In this document: positions 1-10,558 of the stretch, piece after piece
How the letters are laid out: the number at the start of each line of letters is the position of its first letter
How positions within the stretch are numbered: the first letter of the stretch is position 1
Assembly: GCA_910577355.1 (NCBI GenBank)
Contig: CAJTMY010000005.1
Location: 34,758-98,757 of the forward strand
Direction: 5' to 3'
Source of the DNA: an uncultured Muribaculaceae bacterium
Lineage (GTDB): Bacteria > Bacteroidota > Bacteroidia > Bacteroidales > Muribaculaceae
DNA: 64,000 bases
The notes under the pieces: model-generated
Database searches by the model: none
Told to the model about the DNA's origin: nothing
What the model saw: only the letters and a program-made list of their open reading frames with translations
Made by a program: the position numbers and the translations under genes

Positions 1-567
1 TGTGCCGTGGCATGTAGGGCAGGTGGAGAATGCAGTGCCGTCCTTGGCGCCTGTGCCGTTGCAGTGATCGCAAGCCACGAATGTGGGGATCTTGAGATTC
101 TTGGTCACGCCGTTTGCTATTTCGTCAAGGGACAGTTTCACGCGTATGCGCAGATCGGTGCCGCGACGCTGGCGCTGCTGGCGTGCACGTGACGACCCTG
201 TGGCACTGCCGAAGCCTCCCATGTTTGAGTAGCGGCCACCGAAAATATCGCCGAATTGCTCGAAGATATCCTCCATAGAGAAGCCGCCGGCATGGAAACC
301 GCTGAAACCGCCGCCGAAGCCGCCGCCACCGAATCCCTGCGGGCCCATGGAATGACCGAACTGGTCGTATTTCTGCCGCTTATCGTCATTTGACAGGACA
401 TCATATGCCTCGGCGGCCTCTTTGAATTTTTCCTCAGCCTCCTTGTCGCCCGGATTTTTGTCCGGGTGATATTTGATGGCCATCTTGCGATAGGCCTTCT
501 TTATCTCGTCGGGAGTGGCGGTCTTGCTCACGCCCAGCACCTCATAATAATCGCGCTTATTGTCCAT
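1..567 (-). CDS. dnaJ: Chaperone protein DnaJ, N-terminal part (cut by window edge)
   Basis: This is the co-chaperone that stimulates the ATPase of DnaK and delivers unfolded clients. The 189 visible residues start [15 protein letters not shown], a standard J-domain start, with the HPD motif in [16 protein letters not shown] that contacts DnaK. A Gly/Phe-rich linker follows (repeats of GGF, about residues 70-105), then the start of the zinc-binding domain with CDHCNGTG and CPTCHGT. The frame is still open at base 1, so the rest of the zinc fingers and the client-binding C-terminal domains lie outside the window. It sits 31 bp downstream of grpE on the same strand, the usual grpE-dnaJ operon. 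No defect is visible in the part present. Family assignment is certain. Confidence 0.97.
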   Translation of the reverse strand, partial: MDNKRDYYEVLGVSKTATPDEIKKAYRKMAIKYHPDKNPGDKEAEEKFKEAAEAYDVLSNDDKRQKYDQFGHSMGPQGFGGGGFGGGFSGFHAGGFSMEDIFEQFGDIFGGRYSNMGGFGSATGSSRARQQRQRRGTDLRIRVKLSLDEIANGVTKNLKIPTFVACDHCNGTGAKDGTAFSTCPTCHGT

Positions 568-598
568 AATCAGCTCGTTGTAGCAATATAATAATGTG

Positions 599-1189
599 TC
601 ATTCGCCTACAGCCACTTTGGCATGGCGGAGCACCTTATCGTTGATCATGTAACCGCGGGTGGTGGTATCCATCACTTTGCCTCTGAGGTCTTCGCTCGG
701 TGCGGGAATCGTGGCTATCGCCTCATGGAAGTCGGGGTCGAATATCTGGCCGGTGGATTCCATCGGTTTGACGCCGTTGTCGGCAAGATATCTGAGCAGC
801 TTGTTGTATATCAGTTCCATGCCTTCGCGTACGGCTGCTGCCTCCTCGGCGTCTTTTGTGGCCTGTAGTCCGCGCTCGAAGTCATCGACTATAGGCAATA
901 GCCCTTTCAGTACCTTCTCGCCTGCATTGCGCAGCAGTTCCTCCCGCTCTTTGAGCATCCGTTTGCGGTAATTGTCAAAGTCGGCGCGAAGAAAGAGATA
1001 GTCTTTCTTCTCTTTCTCAAGGTCTTCGGTAAGCTGTTGTATTTTCTGAAGCATCGCTTCGGCCTCGTTTCCGGTGACATCGGCCTCGTCAATATCGGTG
1101 TCTGTATCGTCGAGAACGTCTTCTATTTCAGGGGCGTCGACAGGTTGTTCTTTTATTTTTGGTGTATCTTTATCTTTTTTCTGGCTCAT
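599..1189 (-). CDS. grpE: GrpE nucleotide exchange factor of DnaK
   Basis: GrpE releases ADP from DnaK and so resets the Hsp70 cycle. The 196-residue protein has a charged, acidic N-terminal tail (about residues 1-40), a long coiled-coil helix (about 42-95, with [20 protein letters not shown]) and the C-terminal beta domain carrying the family signature [18 protein letters not shown] at the very end. Length is normal for the family. The first ATG gives [12 protein letters not shown], which fits Bacteroidetes homologues. It is followed 31 bp later by dnaJ, so the two are probably co-transcribed. An imperfect inverted repeat at 1229-1254 lies between it and ispE upstream; no clear Bacteroidetes -7 box was found in front of the gene. 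Confidence 0.97.
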   Translation of the reverse strand: MSQKKDKDTPKIKEQPVDAPEIEDVLDDTDTDIDEADVTGNEAEAMLQKIQQLTEDLEKEKKDYLFLRADFDNYRKRMLKEREELLRNAGEKVLKGLLPIVDDFERGLQATKDAEEAAAVREGMELIYNKLLRYLADNGVKPMESTGQIFDPDFHEAIATIPAPSEDLRGKVMDTTTRGYMINDKVLRHAKVAVGE

Positions 1190-1228
1190 GACTGAATGTA
1201 TTTGGCGTTAGATATGCAAAAACTTTGC

Positions 1229-1254
1229 CAAAACTCCTCGAACTGGAGTATTTG
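1229..1254. promoter_or_regulatory. Imperfect inverted repeat between ispE and grpE
   Basis: CAAAACTCC (1229-1237) and GGAGTATTTG (1245-1254) are inverted copies separated by 7 bases, with one unpaired base. It could be an operator for the chaperone operon or a weak hairpin terminator for ispE, since on the minus strand it is followed by TTTTGGCAAAGTTTTTG. It does not match the CIRCE sequence. Purely a sequence observation. Confidence 0.4.
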
Positions 1255-1291
1255 CTGAAAATAATAACAAAAACGGTGCTTGATCGTTCAA

Positions 1292-2125
1292 TTATAATGC
1301 GTGGCATACCCGGCTATCGCAGTCGGTGAATTCCATGGAAGCTTTTTGTGCCAAAATGTCATCGGCGAATATGCCAAAAACTGCCGCTCCCGAACCTGTC
1401 ATCGATGCATATTCGGCTCCGAGGGATATCATGCGGCGTTTGATGTCGGCCACTGCCGGCAATCTGGGAAATACCGACAATTCGAAATCGTTGCGAAGTA
1501 CGGGTGCCCATTTTGACGGCTGCATATCCACGATAGTGCGAAAGTCGGTGTCGCATGGCGAGGGTTGCACGCCTTCGTATGCCTCTTTGGTGGATACCGA
1601 CGCTACACGTGGCTTGGCTATGAGTATAGCCCGGTTATGGACTCCGGTTACAGTGCATGGCTCGATGTCTGTGCCAGTGCCTGTGCATAGGGCCGGCTTG
1701 TTGTAGATGAAAAAAGGGCAGTCGGCACCGACGGCCGCGGCAATCTGGGCCAGCGCATCATTGTCGAGACCGAGATTGTACAGCTCGTTGAGACCGATGA
1801 GGGCGAATGACGCGTCGGCTGAGCCACCTCCCATCCCTGCTCCGTCCGGTATAATCTTTTCGAGATAGAAATGTGTCGGCGGTAGCCCGCCTGTCACACC
1901 GGCAAGCGCGTTGTATGCCTTCATCACCAGATTCTTTTCGGGCGGGCAGTCTACGGTTCTCCCATATGTCGTGAGTGTGGTGTGTAGGTTGCCGGCGGGG
2001 ACTATCTCAAGGATGTCGCACCAGTCGACGGGCAACATTATTGTGGCGATATCATGATAGCCGTCGGGGCGCCGGCGCTCTACGGCCAGGCCAAGATTTA
2101 TCTTTGCGTTGGGGTATAGAATCAT
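1292..2125 (-). CDS. ispE: 4-diphosphocytidyl-2-C-methyl-D-erythritol kinase IspE
   Basis: IspE phosphorylates the 2-hydroxyl of CDP-methylerythritol with ATP in the non-mevalonate isoprenoid pathway. The 277-residue protein belongs to the GHMP kinase family: the N-terminal substrate motif PNAKINLGL (residues 5-13), the glycine-rich ATP loop IPDGAGMGGGSADASFAL (about 90-107) and a C-terminal MTGSGAAVFGIF motif are all present, so it should be active. The start chosen, MILYPNAKINL, agrees with homologues, which begin only a few residues before the AKINL motif. A TAACTTTG promoter box ends just 4 bases upstream of this ATG, so the mRNA may have almost no leader. It is divergent from nuoA. Confidence 0.96.
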   Translation of the reverse strand: MILYPNAKINLGLAVERRRPDGYHDIATIMLPVDWCDILEIVPAGNLHTTLTTYGRTVDCPPEKNLVMKAYNALAGVTGGLPPTHFYLEKIIPDGAGMGGGSADASFALIGLNELYNLGLDNDALAQIAAAVGADCPFFIYNKPALCTGTGTDIEPCTVTGVHNRAILIAKPRVASVSTKEAYEGVQPSPCDTDFRTIVDMQPSKWAPVLRNDFELSVFPRLPAVADIKRRMISLGAEYASMTGSGAAVFGIFADDILAQKASMEFTDCDSRVCHAL

Positions 2126-2129
2126 GGCG

Positions 2130-2137
2130 CAAAGTTA
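2130..2137 (-). promoter_or_regulatory. -7 box of a Bacteroidetes promoter for ispE
   Basis: On the minus strand the bases read TAACTTTG, a perfect TAnnTTTG box, ending 4 bases before the ispE ATG at 2125. No good -33 TTTG is seen 19-21 bases upstream. If used, transcription would start at or next to the start codon. Confidence 0.55.
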
Positions 2138-2266
2138 GCAAAAATGTATATGCCGGCTGCATCGGATGTGTCGAAAAATATATTTTTGTACAGAAACCGG
2201 CCTGAAAAGCTTCTTTATGTTTTTTAAGCCGTGTGTTTGCCGGACTTGTAAAAACGTTAAGATTTT

Positions 2267-2298
2267 TTAGGGTTTTTCCGAATTAATCATTAACTTTG
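2267..2298 (+). promoter_or_regulatory. Promoter of the nuo-atp operon
   Basis: TAACTTTG at 2291-2298 matches the Bacteroidetes -7 consensus, with a weaker -33 element TTAG at 2267-2270 inside a T-rich run, spacing 20. It lies about 145 bp upstream of nuoA. The bases between it and ispE (2138-2266) hold nothing else that I recognise. Confidence 0.65.
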
Positions 2299-2304
2299 CA
2301 CACA

Positions 2305-2443
2305 GAAATACCTGAAATATGCCTTGATGTATAGGTCTTGGAAAGCGCAAACGGGTGATTAGCAAAGCAATGCCTGTCATGACAGCACCTCTTATGACTT
2401 GGACTGAAAGCAACCGGCTACAGATAACAATAATAGAAATAAT
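2305..2443 (+). promoter_or_regulatory. Long structured 5' leader of nuoA
   Basis: About 139 bases lie between the predicted transcription start and nuoA. The leader contains CTGTCATGACAG (a 12-base palindrome near 2376-2387) flanked by GGTG upstream and CACC downstream, which can close a larger stem, then a purine-rich stretch before the ATG. No ORF of note is present. I could not match it to a named riboswitch; leader status is inferred from the promoter. Confidence 0.4.
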
Positions 2444-2824
2444 ATGATACCATTAGCCATTTTTGGAATCGAGAACAGCGGAGTGCTCGCCATCACGGCA
2501 CTTCTTACTGGTGTCGCACTTGTGGCGCTGGCCATGTGGATCGCCGGGCTTATCTCGCCCCGCTCGTTCAATCCGCAGAAAGGCGAGGCCTACGAATGCG
2601 GCATCCCCACCCGCGGCGAAAGCATGTCGCAGTTTCATGTGGGTTATTATTTGTTTGCAATCCTGTTCCTGATGTTCGACGTCGAGACTGTGTTCCTGTT
2701 TCCCTGGGCCGTGCGCATGCAGGCTCTCGGCGCTCAGGGTATCATCAGTATCGCCGTCTTTTTCGGCGTCTTAGTGCTGGGACTTGTCTATGCCTGGCGG
2801 AAAGGAGCACTTGAATGGAAGTAA
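2444..2824 (+). CDS. nuoA: NADH-quinone oxidoreductase subunit A
   Basis: NuoA is a small membrane subunit of complex I at the junction of the peripheral and membrane arms. The 126-residue protein has three predicted membrane helices (about 10-35, 64-84, 92-115). Between the first two is the conserved cytoplasmic loop with PQKGEAYECGIPT, followed by the acidic FDVETVFLFPWA stretch of helix 2-3 that is typical of the family. It is the first gene of a long operon and overlaps nuoB by 10 bp, suggesting translational coupling. Length and motifs are normal. Confidence 0.97.
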   Translation: MIPLAIFGIENSGVLAITALLTGVALVALAMWIAGLISPRSFNPQKGEAYECGIPTRGESMSQFHVGYYLFAILFLMFDVETVFLFPWAVRMQALGAQGIISIAVFFGVLVLGLVYAWRKGALEWK

Positions 2825-3423
2825 CTACCAAGAGCATGCCCTACGAGGCATGGAAAGATAACGAGTATATAGAAGGACTCGTGAAGGAGCTGCAGGAGAG
2901 CGGCACCAATGTCATAGTCGGCTCTTTTGACAAGCTCATCAACTGGGGGCGGTCCAACTCTCTCTGGCCACTCACTTTTGCCACCAGTTGCTGCGGCATC
3001 GAATTCGTGTCGCTCGGTGCGGCGCGTTTCGATATGGCGCGTTTTGGCTGGGAAGTAGCGCGTGCCTCGCCACGTCAGGCCGACTTCATGATGGTCGCCG
3101 GTACTATTGTGAACCGCATGGTGCCTGTGTTCCGTCGTCTCTACGATCAGCTCGCCGAGCCCAAGTATGTCATAGCCTGTGGATCCTGTGCCATCTCGGG
3201 CGGCCCGTTCCGCAAGAGCTACCATGTGGCCAAGGGCATCGAGGATATCGTCCCCGTAGACGTGTTTGTGCCGGGCTGTCCTCCGCGTCCCGAAGCCATG
3301 ATATACGGTATCATGCAGCTCTCGCGCAAGATAAAGGTGGAAAAATTCTTCGGCGGCGTGAACCGTCAGGAAAGCCGTGAGGAATTTCTTGCAAAGCATC
3401 CAATCCCCACCGACGGAGAATGA
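2815..3423 (+). CDS. nuoB: NADH-quinone oxidoreductase subunit B
   Basis: NuoB holds the terminal iron-sulfur cluster N2, which passes electrons to quinone. The 202-residue protein shows all four cluster cysteines: the tandem pair in TSCCGIEF, then CGSCAISGG and VPGCPPRPE. The N-terminal 40 residues are somewhat longer than in short homologues; an internal ATG at 2836 is an alternative start. It overlaps nuoA by 10 bp and precedes nuoCD by 47 bp. It acts on the cytoplasmic side, bound to NuoCD and NuoH. Confidence 0.97.
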   Translation: MEVTTKSMPYEAWKDNEYIEGLVKELQESGTNVIVGSFDKLINWGRSNSLWPLTFATSCCGIEFVSLGAARFDMARFGWEVARASPRQADFMMVAGTIVNRMVPVFRRLYDQLAEPKYVIACGSCAISGGPFRKSYHVAKGIEDIVPVDVFVPGCPPRPEAMIYGIMQLSRKIKVEKFFGGVNRQESREEFLAKHPIPTDGE

Positions 3424-3470
3424 CCGTCGCATCCAATTATTAATCAAAGCCTCAAACCAATCGAAAAGCA

Positions 3471-5102
3471 ATGGCTAATATACAGGAAAAGATTGCCGAA
3501 CTCTTCCCCGCCGCCACCGTCGGAAACGATAACTCCGGTATAGTTCAGATTACCGTCGCCGACGAGCAGTGGCACGAAATGGCAAAGACCCTCCGCGACG
3601 ACCCCGACACTTCGATGGACTATCTTGTCACCATCGTCGGTATGGATTGGGTGGATAAACTCGGCTGCATCTATTATCTGATGTCGACAAAGCACAACAC
3701 CATGTGCTCCGTTAGAGTGACTGCCCCCGACCGCGACAAACCATACATGCACTCCGTGTCCGACCTGTGGCGTATCGCCGAGATATACGAACGCGAAGTA
3801 TACGATTTCTACGGCATCATTTTCATCAACAACCCCGATATGCGTCGCCTTTTCCTCAACATTGATTGGGTAGGCTATCCACTGCGCAAGGATTATGATG
3901 AGGATCCGTCGATCAACCCCGTCTCGATCGAGAACGAGCGCCAGACCGATCTCACCTCCGTATATAAAGAGGAGAACGGCAAAGTGGTGAAGACCGAGCG
4001 CGAGATATTCCATAAGGATGACTTTGTGGTGAATATCGGCCCGCAGCACCCCGCCACACACGGCGTGCTGCGTTTCCGTACTGCGGTCGACGGCGAGACA
4101 ATCAAGAAAATCGACGTGTATATGGGCTACATACACCGTGGTGTGGAGAAGCTCTGCGAGTCGCTTCAATATCCTCAGACACTTCACTTCCTCGACCGTC
4201 TTGATTATTTCTCTGGACAGATATATCACCATGGCCTGTGTCTGCTTTATGAAAAGGCTCTTGATATTCAGGTATCGCGTCGCGCGCAGGTCATCCGTGT
4301 GATGATGGACGAGCTGTCGCGTATCGCGTCGCACTGCCTGTTCATCGGCACATACTGCATGGATCTCGGTGCCACCACGATGCTTTTCTATACCCTCCGC
4401 GTGCGTGAGCAGATTCTCGACATATTTGAAAAAAGCTGCGGCGCCCGCATGACATTCAACTATGCATGCATAGGTGGCGTGATGCAGGATATCGCTCCCG
4501 ACTTTGCCGACGACGTGCGTGCCCTGCTCGCTATTCTTCCAAAGAATATAAAGGAGTACAACAAGATATTCACAGGCAACGTAATCGCCAAAAACCGTAT
4601 GGAGGGCGTCGGCACTCTCTCGCGCGAAGATGCCATCTCCTATGCGATCACAGGGCCTTCGGGACGCGCTTCCGGTTGGGCCTGCGACATGCGTAAACTG
4701 CAACCCTATTCCATCTATGGCGAACTTGATTTCGATGAGGTAGTGCGTGAGGAAGGCGATTCTATGGCCCGTTTCAAGGTGCGTATGGACGAGATGGAGC
4801 AGAGTGCCCGCATTCTTTCCCAGCTTGTCGACAATATTCCAGACGGCGAGTATTGTGTGAAAGTGCCTAAGGTGGTGAAACTTCCGAAAGGCCAATGGTT
4901 CCAGCTCGTCGAGGGTTGCCGCGGCGCATTCGGCGTGTATGTCGAGAGCGACGGCTCCACCAAGCCTTTCCGTCTCAAGATCGCTCCCCCATGTCTGCCT
5001 CTCGCAGCCGTTGTCGACCATATCACTCAGGGCAGCAAGATTGCCGACCTTATCACAATCGGCGGCTCGCTCGATTATATCGTACCCGACATGGATCGCT
5101 AA
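3471..5102 (+). CDS. nuoCD: NADH-quinone oxidoreductase fused subunits C and D
   Basis: A single 543-residue chain joins the 30-kDa subunit C (about residues 1-150, with EREVYDFYGIIF and LRKDYDED) to the 49-kDa subunit D (about 180-543). The D part begins with VNIGPQHPATHGVLRF, includes the quinone-site histidine region and IHRGVEKLCE, and ends in PDMDR as D subunits usually do. Such C-D fusions occur in several bacteria, including enterics and Bacteroidetes. It forms part of the quinone pocket together with NuoB. There is no sign of a frameshift at the join. A long antisense ORF over the gene is a codon-bias shadow. Confidence 0.97.
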   Translation: MANIQEKIAELFPAATVGNDNSGIVQITVADEQWHEMAKTLRDDPDTSMDYLVTIVGMDWVDKLGCIYYLMSTKHNTMCSVRVTAPDRDKPYMHSVSDLWRIAEIYEREVYDFYGIIFINNPDMRRLFLNIDWVGYPLRKDYDEDPSINPVSIENERQTDLTSVYKEENGKVVKTEREIFHKDDFVVNIGPQHPATHGVLRFRTAVDGETIKKIDVYMGYIHRGVEKLCESLQYPQTLHFLDRLDYFSGQIYHHGLCLLYEKALDIQVSRRAQVIRVMMDELSRIASHCLFIGTYCMDLGATTMLFYTLRVREQILDIFEKSCGARMTFNYACIGGVMQDIAPDFADDVRALLAILPKNIKEYNKIFTGNVIAKNRMEGVGTLSREDAISYAITGPSGRASGWACDMRKLQPYSIYGELDFDEVVREEGDSMARFKVRMDEMEQSARILSQLVDNIPDGEYCVKVPKVVKLPKGQWFQLVEGCRGAFGVYVESDGSTKPFRLKIAPPCLPLAAVVDHITQGSKIADLITIGGSLDYIVPDMDR

Positions 5103-5123
5103 ACCATTCAACCGAAAGAGACT

Positions 5124-6224
5124 ATGTATAACTTATCAGACTCCCACATTTTTGATTTCTCGAGAGTGACAGGCCCCATTCACGATTGGCTCACAGGCTT
5201 TCTGCCCGGCTGGGCCGCCACTACGGTTGAATGTGTCGCCATCGGAGTAGGCCTCCTGCTGCTCTATGCGCTGCTGGCTCTTTTCTATATCTATTTCGAA
5301 CGCAAGGTATGTGCGGCTTTCCAATGCCGGCTCGGCCCCAACCGCGTAGGCCCCTTCGGTCTGCTGCAGAGCTTCGCCGACATGTTCAAGATACTTATCA
5401 AGGAGCTTATCAGCCTCAATCATATCGATAAATTCCTCTTCGCGCTTGCGCCCTACCTTGTGATCATCGCCTCGATGCTATGCTTTGCGGTGCTTCCATG
5501 GGGCGACGGCCTCCAGATCATCGATTTCAACATCGGTATCTTCTTCCTTATCGCCTGCTCCTCGATCGGAGTCCTAGGCATACTGCTCGCGGGTTGGTCG
5601 TCAAACAACAAATTCACCCTTATCGGAGCTCTCCGTTCCGGTGCACAGATGGTCAGCTACGAGCTGTCTATCGGCCTGTCGGTCGTAACGATGGTATGCC
5701 TTGCAGGCAGCATGAGTGTCACTGATATAGTACTCGCGCAGGGCGACGGATGGTTCATATTCAAAGGCCACATTGCCGCAATCATCGCATTTGTGATCTA
5801 TATGATCGCAGGTACGGCCGAGACAAACCGCGGTCCATTCGACCTTCCCGAGGCTGAGAGCGAGCTTACAGCAGGTTACCATACTGAATACTCCGGCATT
5901 CACTTCGGCTTCTTCTATCTTGCCGAGTATCTTAACCTCTTCATCGTCTCGGGTGTGGCCACTCTGCTGTTTTTTGGCGGCTGGATGCCTCTCCACATCC
6001 CCGGCCTTGACGGATTCAATGCCGTGATGGATTATATACCCACTCCAATATGGTTTATCGGTAAGGCAATAGCGCTGTCGTTTGTCATCATATGGTTCAA
6101 GTGGACTTTCCCGCGTCTGCGAATCGACCAGCTGCTTACCCTCGAATGGAAATACCTGCTGCCCATAAGCCTCTTCAATCTCGCGCTGATGGTATGCTTC
6201 ATTACCCTCGGGTGGCATTTCTGA
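5124..6224 (+). CDS. nuoH: NADH-quinone oxidoreductase subunit H
   Basis: NuoH is the membrane subunit that forms the quinone entry tunnel and links electron transfer to proton pumping. The 366-residue protein has about eight membrane helices. The family motifs are visible: [19 protein letters not shown] after the first helix and [17 protein letters not shown], followed by TEYSG, in the loop facing NuoB/NuoD. Homologues are usually 320-360 residues, so length is normal. It is the last nuo gene before the atp genes interrupt the cluster; atpD starts 45 bp later. Confidence 0.96.
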   Translation: MYNLSDSHIFDFSRVTGPIHDWLTGFLPGWAATTVECVAIGVGLLLLYALLALFYIYFERKVCAAFQCRLGPNRVGPFGLLQSFADMFKILIKELISLNHIDKFLFALAPYLVIIASMLCFAVLPWGDGLQIIDFNIGIFFLIACSSIGVLGILLAGWSSNNKFTLIGALRSGAQMVSYELSIGLSVVTMVCLAGSMSVTDIVLAQGDGWFIFKGHIAAIIAFVIYMIAGTAETNRGPFDLPEAESELTAGYHTEYSGIHFGFFYLAEYLNLFIVSGVATLLFFGGWMPLHIPGLDGFNAVMDYIPTPIWFIGKAIALSFVIIWFKWTFPRLRIDQLLTLEWKYLLPISLFNLALMVCFITLGWHF

Positions 6225-6245
6225 ATATATCAACGATTTAACTAA

Positions 6246-7772
<1,527 letters not shown>

Positions 7773-7793
7773 CAATACATTAAAACGACCGAC

Positions 7794-8027
7794 ATGACAC
7801 TTAAAATAATATCCGCGCAGGAAGTCGTATTCGAGGGAGAGGTGTCCTCAGTGACACTTCCGGGCACGATGGGAGCGTTCACAGTGCTGCACAACCATGC
7901 CTCGCTTGTATCGACACTCTCGGCCGGCGAGATCATCTACACTGTCGGTGGCGACCGCCGGCAGCATGCTATCGGCGGCGGACTCGCCGACGTGGATAAT
8001 AACATCGTGTCTGTCTGCTTATATTAA
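7794..8027 (+). CDS. atpC: F-type ATP synthase subunit epsilon, short form
   Basis: Epsilon is part of the central stalk. This one has only 77 residues: the N-terminal beta-sandwich is present (MTLKIISAQEVVFEGEVSSV, PGTMGAFTVLHNHA, GGGLADVDNNIVSVC) but the C-terminal two-helix domain of about 50 residues, which inhibits ATP hydrolysis in longer homologues, is absent. The frame ends in a clean TAA just before atpB, so this looks like a natural short form rather than a truncation. Short epsilons are known in Bacteroidetes relatives. Regulation of ATPase activity would have to differ from that in E. coli (inference). Confidence 0.93.
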   Translation: MTLKIISAQEVVFEGEVSSVTLPGTMGAFTVLHNHASLVSTLSAGEIIYTVGGDRRQHAIGGGLADVDNNIVSVCLY

Positions 8028-8031
8028 GGCC

Positions 8032-9144
8032 ATGACCAGATATATCTGCATTCTCCTCCTGTCGCTGTTCATGTGTGCGGTGCCCGCGAATGCTTCGGGT
8101 ACTGCCGATGAATCGCACGGAGATAAGATCAATCCCAAGGAAATCATCTTCGAGCACCTCGGCGACGGATATGGCTGGGAAGTGCCTTTCAATCATCACA
8201 AGCGTATCCCGCTGCCGATAATAGTATTTGGCTCCGACGGTCTGCACATCTTTTCGTCGGCGCGTGTCACCGACGGACAGGTGTACAAGGACGGCAACGC
8301 CACATTCAAGATATCGACCGACGAGGAAGGCGGTCATCACGGCAAGCTCGTCGAGATTGTAGACGGAAAAGAGGTTCGTCCTTTCGACATCTCCATTACC
8401 AAAAACGTGTGCGCGCTGTTTCTTGCGGTGATATTTGTAGCCTCGCTCCTCATATGGCTTGCGCGCCATCACAAGGCCAACGGATTCAAGGCTCCACGCA
8501 AAGGGCTCGGTGCCATCGAGGCACTAGTGACATTCATCTACGACGGAGTCATCAAGTCGACCCTCCACGACAAAGCCCGCAAGTTCGCGCCCTATCTGCT
8601 CACGGTGTTCTTCTTTATTCTGGGCATGAACCTGCTCGGCCTCATAGTGGTCTTTCCCGGTGGTGCCAACCTCACGGGCAACATCGCCGTTACGCTTGTA
8701 CTCGCGATTCTTACGTTTCTTGTCACTAACATCTGGGGCACGAAGCACTATTGGAAAGAGATATTCTGGCCCGATGTGCCCCTGTGGCTCAAGTTCCCGC
8801 TGCCCATCATGCCTATAATCGAGATATTCGGCATGTTCACAAAGCCCGCGGCACTTACCGTTCGACTGTTCGCCAACATGATGGGCGGCCATATGATTGT
8901 GCTTGTGCTCACACTGCTCATATTCATCTTCGCGGCCGTGAATCCGGTAGCCGGCGGCGCCACGACGGTGGTGTCGGTGCTGTTCTCGATATTCATGCTG
9001 CTGATAGATGTTCTGGTAAGTTTCATCCAGGCATATGTGTTCACAATGCTGTCCACGATATTCATCTCGCTCGCCCAGCAGCACGAAGAACATAAGAAAG
9101 ATGAAAAACAGGCTGCCGCACCGGCTGTGGCGTCTGCCCGATAA
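8032..9144 (+). CDS. atpB: F-type ATP synthase subunit a
   Basis: Subunit a provides the proton half-channels against the c-ring. I start it at 8032 (MTRYICILLLSLFMCAVPANA), 5 bases after the atpC stop; the open frame runs further upstream through atpC but that part is atpC in another frame. The 370-residue product has an N-terminal signal-like segment and an extra 100 or so residues before the first core helix, as in other Bacteroidetes. The essential arginine is in LTVRLFANMMGGH. Five or six core helices follow. The C-terminal tail is Lys/Ala-rich. Neighbours are atpC and atpE. Confidence 0.95.
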   Translation: MTRYICILLLSLFMCAVPANASGTADESHGDKINPKEIIFEHLGDGYGWEVPFNHHKRIPLPIIVFGSDGLHIFSSARVTDGQVYKDGNATFKISTDEEGGHHGKLVEIVDGKEVRPFDISITKNVCALFLAVIFVASLLIWLARHHKANGFKAPRKGLGAIEALVTFIYDGVIKSTLHDKARKFAPYLLTVFFFILGMNLLGLIVVFPGGANLTGNIAVTLVLAILTFLVTNIWGTKHYWKEIFWPDVPLWLKFPLPIMPIIEIFGMFTKPAALTVRLFANMMGGHMIVLVLTLLIFIFAAVNPVAGGATTVVSVLFSIFMLLIDVLVSFIQAYVFTMLSTIFISLAQQHEEHKKDEKQAAAPAVASAR

Positions 9145-9444
<300 letters not shown>

Positions 9445-9471
9445 GCATCGTAACCTAACTCCCTAAAGCAC

Positions 9472-9966
9472 ATGGAACTATTCACCCCCGACTTCGGCCT
9501 CATCTTTTGGATGTTCGTGGCCTTCGCCGTCCTCTTCTTCATATTGTGGAAGTGGGCATGGCCCGTAGTCCTCAAGACCGTTGACTCGCGTGCCGATTTG
9601 ATCGACAAGGGAGTGGAATATGCCCAAAGCGCCAAAGAACAGCTCGACCACGCCCGCGAAAGCGCGCAGGCCGTGCTTGATGACGTCCGCAAGCAGCAGG
9701 CCGACATTCTGCGCGAAGCCGATAAGCTCAAGACTCAGATAGTGGAGCAGGCTCGTTCGGCAGCGCAGGTCGAGGCGCAGAAAGTCATGGACAGCGCCAA
9801 GATGCAGATCGAACAGCAACAGAAAGAAGCCCAACTACAATTCCGCAACCAAGTCAGCGAGTTTGCCCTTCAGATCGCCTCCAAAGTAGTGAAAAACGAA
9901 ATGCAGGATCAGAAAGCGCAGACCCGGCTCGTCAATTCCATGCTCGACGAAATCGAAAGCAAATAA
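9472..9966 (+). CDS. atpF: F-type ATP synthase subunit b
   Basis: Subunit b is the peripheral stalk that holds F1 still against the turning ring. The 164-residue protein has a single N-terminal membrane helix (about 7-27, FGLIFWMFVAFAVLFFILW) and then one long, charged, Ala/Gln/Lys-rich helix to the C-terminus (SAKEQLDHARESAQAVLDDV and onward). One b gene is present, with no second b' copy. It is followed 9 bp later by atpH. Length and form are normal. Confidence 0.96.
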   Translation: MELFTPDFGLIFWMFVAFAVLFFILWKWAWPVVLKTVDSRADLIDKGVEYAQSAKEQLDHARESAQAVLDDVRKQQADILREADKLKTQIVEQARSAAQVEAQKVMDSAKMQIEQQQKEAQLQFRNQVSEFALQIASKVVKNEMQDQKAQTRLVNSMLDEIESK

Positions 9967-9975
9967 TTCAAGAAA

Positions 9976-10518
9976 ATGAACGAAGGTTTAATTCCGCGCC
10001 GCTACGCCAAAGCATTGTACAAAGTCGCTGTCGAACGCAAAGTCGACGAGCGTGTCTATATGTTGATGCAGACGCTTGCTTCATCTTTCGACTCCATGCC
10101 CGCTCTTCAGACAATGGTGTCAAACCCGTTTGTCGCTCCCGAAGAGAAAGAAAAGATAATGACAACGGCCGCCGGTGCAACCGACGCGGACAGCACCTTC
10201 TCGGATTTCCTGAAATTGCTCGACCGTAACAAGCGTGTCGACATGCTCGGCGGCATAGCCCGTGCATACATCGATATTTACCGCAGGCAGCACAATATCC
10301 GCAAGGTGGAAGTAGTGTCGGCCGCGCCACTCGATTCGGCCGTGCTTCAGCGTATCACATCTCTCGTCGAGAAGCATCTGCACGGAGCCACCATGGAATT
10401 TTCAACCTCGGTCGATCCCTCTCTCATCGGCGGCTTTGTGATAAACGTCGACAACGAACGCCTCGACGCCTCCCTGAGCAATCAGTTCAAGGAGTTGCGT
10501 CAAAGTCTCTTAAATTAA
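9976..10518 (+). CDS. atpH: F-type ATP synthase subunit delta
   Basis: Delta caps the top of F1 and ties it to the b stalk. The 180-residue protein starts [18 protein letters not shown], which matches the family's RYAxAL start, and ends with the conserved [20 protein letters not shown] region and a helix ([14 protein letters not shown]). It is 9 bp after atpF and 40 bp before atpA, as in most atp operons. No defects are visible. Confidence 0.96.
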   Translation: MNEGLIPRRYAKALYKVAVERKVDERVYMLMQTLASSFDSMPALQTMVSNPFVAPEEKEKIMTTAAGATDADSTFSDFLKLLDRNKRVDMLGGIARAYIDIYRRQHNIRKVEVVSAAPLDSAVLQRITSLVEKHLHGATMEFSTSVDPSLIGGFVINVDNERLDASLSNQFKELRQSLLN

Positions 10519-10558
10519 TTCTCCATTACAAAAACACTCACCCCGCTATAAGCCCACA

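Noticed and set aside
1235..1250. T-loop-like GTTCGA sequence on the minus strand upstream of grpE
   Set aside because: The loop and stem do not fit a tRNA T arm and no acceptor or anticodon arms are present nearby.
3444..5111. Long open frame (555 codons) on the minus strand across nuoCD
   Set aside because: It mirrors nuoCD in another frame; its protein looks like the Val/His-rich shadows caused by codon bias, and nuoCD is certain.
7897..8031. Extended start of atpB inside atpC
   Set aside because: The extension is atpC in another frame; atpB begins with a signal-like sequence at 8032.
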